Shown piece after piece: positions 62,001 to 64,000 of a stretch of DNA of 64,000 bases. The notes beneath the pieces were generated by a model. That model was not told the origin of the DNA, searched no databases, and was given only the letters and a program-made list of their open reading frames with translations. Each line of letters starts with the position of its first letter. Position 1 is the first letter of the stretch. The position numbers and the translations under genes are program-made. The stretch comes from an uncultured Erwinia sp. (lineage in GTDB: Bacteria > Pseudomonadota > Gammaproteobacteria > Enterobacterales > Enterobacteriaceae): the NCBI GenBank assembly GCA_913775305.1, contig CAJYIY010000100.1:1-64000 (forward strand), read 5' to 3'.

Positions 62001-64000
62001 ACTGCTGGAGCAAAAATACCTGTCGGTGCTGACGCGGCAGGAATCCGGAGTGTATAAATATCAGTCGAAGCTGAAGGAAATTCCGGTCAGTGAGAGCAGG
62101 CTTGCGCTGGCGGCATCCGGCACCCCCTTAGCGCTGATGACTGACCGGCCGGGTGACTATGTACTGGTAGTGAAAAATGGGAAGGGCGATGTGCTCAACC
62201 GCATCGCCTACAGCGTCACCGGCGATGCCAATATCAGTCGCTCTCTGGATCGTAATGCCGAGTTGAAGCTGAAGCTCGATCGCGGTGAGTATCAGCCGGG
62301 CGATGAGATAGAAGTGGCGATCAACGCGCCCTATACCGGTAGCGGGCTGATCACCATCGAGCGCGAAAAGGTCTACAGCTGGCAGTGGTTCCATACCACA
62401 ACCACCAGCTCAGTGCAGAAGATCCGCATCCCTGCCGGGCTGGAGGGCAATGCCTATATCAACGTGCAGTTTGTGCGTGATATCAACTCAGATGAAATCT
62501 TTATGAGCCCGCTCAGCTACGGCGTAATGCCGTTTAAAATCAGTAACCAGGCGCGGAAAAATGCGCTGGCGCTGAGCGTGCCGGAGGTGATTAAACCAGG
62601 GGATAACCTTCCGATCGTTGTCACTACCGACGGCCCGCAGCAGGTGGCGGTCTTTGCGGTGGATGAAGGGATCCTGCAGGTGGCGCGCTATCGTCTGACC
62701 GATCCGCTGGACTATTTCTTCCGTAAGCGTGAGCTGAACGTGGAAAGTTCGCAGATCCTTGACCTGATCCTGCCGGAATTCAGCAAGCTGATGTCGCTGA
62801 CTTCCGCACCGGGCGGTGACGACGGGCAGGGCCTGGATCTGCATCTGAATCCGTTTAAACGCAAGCGCGACAAGCCGGTGGCATTCTGGTCCGGCATTAC
62901 CAGCGTGAACGGGCAGGCGCAGTTTACCTATCCGGTACCGGATTACTTCAACGGTAAAATTCGCGTGATGGCGATTTCAGCCACCGCCGCAAAAATCGGC
63001 AAGGCCCAGGCCACCACCACCGTGCGCGATAACTTTATCCTGACGCCGAACGTTCCGGCGATGGTAGCGCCGGGGGATGAGTTTGACGTCAGCGTCGGCG
63101 TCAGCAACAACCTTGAAGAACAGGGCGATGCGGCGCTGCCCGTCACGCTCAGCGTAACGCCACCCGCGCAGCTGGAGGTGGTTGGCAGCGCGCAACAGTC
63201 CCTGTCGCTGGCCGCGAAACACGAAGGGGTGGCAACCTTCCGCCTGCGGGCGAAAGCCGCACTGGGCGATGCGCCACTGGTGTTCCGCGCCGGCTACGGC
63301 GACAAAACCAGCCAGCGAACGCTGAGCACCTCGGTGCGTCCGGCGATGCCGTATCGTATTCAGTCGGTTATGGGCCGGATGAGCGGCAGCCAGCAGCAGG
63401 TGGATAACCTGCGTCAGATGTTTGATGCCTATGCGCAACGTCAGGCGGCGGTGTCGTATTCTCCACTGGTGCTGACCCGCGGGCTGGCGCGCTATCTGTC
63501 CGATTACCCTTACTCCTGCTCCGAGCAAATCGTCAGCCAGTCGATCCCGCTGCTGCTGCAGAGCGAGCATCCTGAGCTGCGGGGCCGTCTGCCGGACGAT
63601 AAGGTCCGGCAGCAGCTCAAAGGGATACTGGACGTGCTGCGTTCGCGGCAGAACGGTGACGGTGCTTTCGGGCTGTGGACGGCGTCGCCGCAGGCCGATC
63701 CGTTCGTCACGCCATACGTGGTTCAGTACCTGCTGGAAGCCAGAGCTGCCGGGTATCCGCTACCTGCCGATATGCTTGAGGAGGCCAACGTGGCGCTGCG
63801 TACCCTTGCCAGCAGCGGCTATGAGGATCTCTATCATCTTCGCCTGCGGGCCTGGGCGATTTATCTGCTGACGCGGCAGGGCGACATCACCACTAATGCA
63901 CTGGCCTCGGTGCAGGAAACGCTGCAAAACCGCTTCCCTGACGGCTGGCAAACCGACCTCGCTGCCCTGTACCTGGCCTCCTCGTGGAAGCTTCTTAAAG
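59008..64000 (+). CDS. Bacterial alpha-2-macroglobulin, thioester type, partial at right edge
   Basis: Open from ATG 59008 (AAGG nine bases ahead) to the window end, at least 1664 residues, so the C-terminus is missing. The N-terminus is basic and hydrophobic (MDVLRLLLRLPFLLLKSIGW) with a membrane segment near 66-86 (VIISLVLILLLGSAAATWYG), then macroglobulin domains. The thioester motif Cys1504-Ser-Glu-Gln is present in YPYSCSEQIVSQS. Such proteins trap proteases in the periplasm, usually with penicillin-binding protein 1C. The locus is that of E. coli yfhM next to sseA, but this protein has a membrane anchor and no lipobox. Confidence 0.88.
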   Translation, partial: MDVLRLLLRLPFLLLKSIGWLISRVLRLLGRVLRPLLGEINWRAPRWAVAFGRGLTRLEQGTLRHPVIISLVLILLLGSAAATWYGWNLWQNRPQPIDVAPIVVQPAHAEAADPQALDYQASNLSPQPLTLSFDTSAAPIERVGKTVDKGISIKPALEGEWKWSDAQTLVFTPKAPLPLGASYQVDLNPKVMLAPQVSLAQTRYHFSVPAFDYQPGEAEYYQDPQNRGQHSAIFNLRFTAPANTASVEKQLSVGVASAKGQAEKPLKFTVNWDEKKLNAWVRSEPLVAMDHGGVVHLKIAEPLKSSLPGNSIKRKGESWVSVPGLYSLSVSDVSAQVVDKPGSQSERALIVGFSDAVADKQVGKAVRAWLLPQRDPRAEAKNEDESEFTTWSLENIDRTVLQKSPLLPLSLNAAEEDYQPQFSFRFDAPAQRYLLVQIDTVVTSSGGFKLPQKVWQVVQVPDYPQMLNFAVQGALLPVNGDKHISVAARNVPGMRLDIKRVIPSQLQHIVSFKSREFASADFNRLNDEYFTEHFRYQTAIGNQRPGEVSYQGIDLSRYLSTDSASHRGVFLLSLTPWSPQQKDPQPGEEEYQEDEDAPDIGDSRFVVVTDLGIIAKRAQDRSRDLFVQSISSGQPVADAQVSVVAKNGEKLLSRRTDDDGHVRFPPLEAYTNERQPIMFLVEKEGDVSFLPSGRDNDRGLDFSRFDVDGEASPEDARTLSSYLFSDRGVYRPGDTFNIGLITRAADWSVPLDGIPVRAEIHDPRDKLMRTVPLTLNASGFNELSFTTDENAPTGEWTVYLYLPGKDDDSTRLLGSTAVNIKEFEPDPLKVKLSLTPDRHSGWVKPDELKASIDVQNLFGTPAQGRRVASKLTLRPVYPAFDRYPDYAFYEARPGGEGFETELQDSTTDDRGAASIALDLSGWQDATWQLQLLSEAFVAGGGRSVAATARTLVSPWDYLVGFKPDGDLGFIRPGTSRTVDLLAIDPSLAPIALDGLRLELLEQKYLSVLTRQESGVYKYQSKLKEIPVSESRLALAASGTPLALMTDRPGDYVLVVKNGKGDVLNRIAYSVTGDANISRSLDRNAELKLKLDRGEYQPGDEIEVAINAPYTGSGLITIEREKVYSWQWFHTTTTSSVQKIRIPAGLEGNAYINVQFVRDINSDEIFMSPLSYGVMPFKISNQARKNALALSVPEVIKPGDNLPIVVTTDGPQQVAVFAVDEGILQVARYRLTDPLDYFFRKRELNVESSQILDLILPEFSKLMSLTSAPGGDDGQGLDLHLNPFKRKRDKPVAFWSGITSVNGQAQFTYPVPDYFNGKIRVMAISATAAKIGKAQATTTVRDNFILTPNVPAMVAPGDEFDVSVGVSNNLEEQGDAALPVTLSVTPPAQLEVVGSAQQSLSLAAKHEGVATFRLRAKAALGDAPLVFRAGYGDKTSQRTLSTSVRPAMPYRIQSVMGRMSGSQQQVDNLRQMFDAYAQRQAAVSYSPLVLTRGLARYLSDYPYSCSEQIVSQSIPLLLQSEHPELRGRLPDDKVRQQLKGILDVLRSRQNGDGAFGLWTASPQADPFVTPYVVQYLLEARAAGYPLPADMLEEANVALRTLASSGYEDLYHLRLRAWAIYLLTRQGDITTNALASVQETLQNRFPDGWQTDLAALYLASSWKLLK

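Overview
The window is chromosome of an enterobacterium. Gene order across smpB-recN-grpE, rpoE-rseABC-lepAB-rnc-era-recO-pdxJ-acpS, purL-glmY-glrK-qseG-glrR-glnB-hmp-glyA and suhB-trmJ-iscRS-pepB-sseBA follows the Escherichia coli backbone. Protein divergence and several local differences point to Erwiniaceae (Erwinia/Pantoea-like); the family-level placement is inference.

Layout. (1) 1-5335 is the integrase end of a P4-like satellite prophage sitting at the 3' end of ssrA: the tail of a Sid-like gene, an Ogr/Delta activator, a P2-type cos-like region, then on the minus strand an AT-rich cassette of two genes (a NACHT-type NTPase and a RelA/SpoT-type nucleotide synthetase) directly behind the integrase. 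In P4 satellites this slot between the late genes and int is a known hotspot for anti-phage cargo, and this gene pair is the best candidate in the window for an undescribed defence system. (2) 5336-26523 is housekeeping: tmRNA and SmpB, RatA/RatB, BamE, SOS-type recN, nadK, heat-shock grpE, ung, FNR-type grcA, srmB, trmN, NadR-controlled nadB, the sigma-E operon, lepA-lepB, rnc-era-recO-pdxJ-acpS and yfhL. (3) 26524-30889 is a mosaic scar between yfhL and yfhH: an integrase cut off at an IS3-family end, an M15-type peptidase joined in frame to a lipoprotein, a degraded lambdoid lysis cassette, a zinc-metallopeptidase effector with an in-frame stop, its lipoprotein immunity partner with a homopolymer frameshift, and an unrecognised fragment. 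It looks like an orphan type VI effector/immunity and phage graveyard. (4) 30890-58767 is again core, with yfhH divergent from murQ, pgpC, tadA, mltF, purL, the GlmY sRNA with its GlrR-dependent promoter, the glrK-qseG-glrR operon, glnB, hmp, glyA, hcaT, csiE, a DUF1007/NicO metal-export pair, suhB, trmJ, iscR-iscS, pepB, sseB and sseA. (5) 59008-64000 is the first part of a thioester-type bacterial alpha-2-macroglobulin.

Two points stand out in the core. The isc operon is reduced to iscR-iscS: a terminator and pepB follow where iscUA-hscBA-fdx-iscX would be expected, and IscS has lost the C-terminal tail used to contact IscU. Many regulatory sites are readable by eye: LexA, sigma-32, FNR, NadR, sigma-E, PurR (twice), three GlrR sites plus overlapping sigma-54/sigma-70 elements, NsrR, tandem IscR repeats and paired YfhH operators. 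All calls come from reading the sequence and from remembered family sequences; no search was run.
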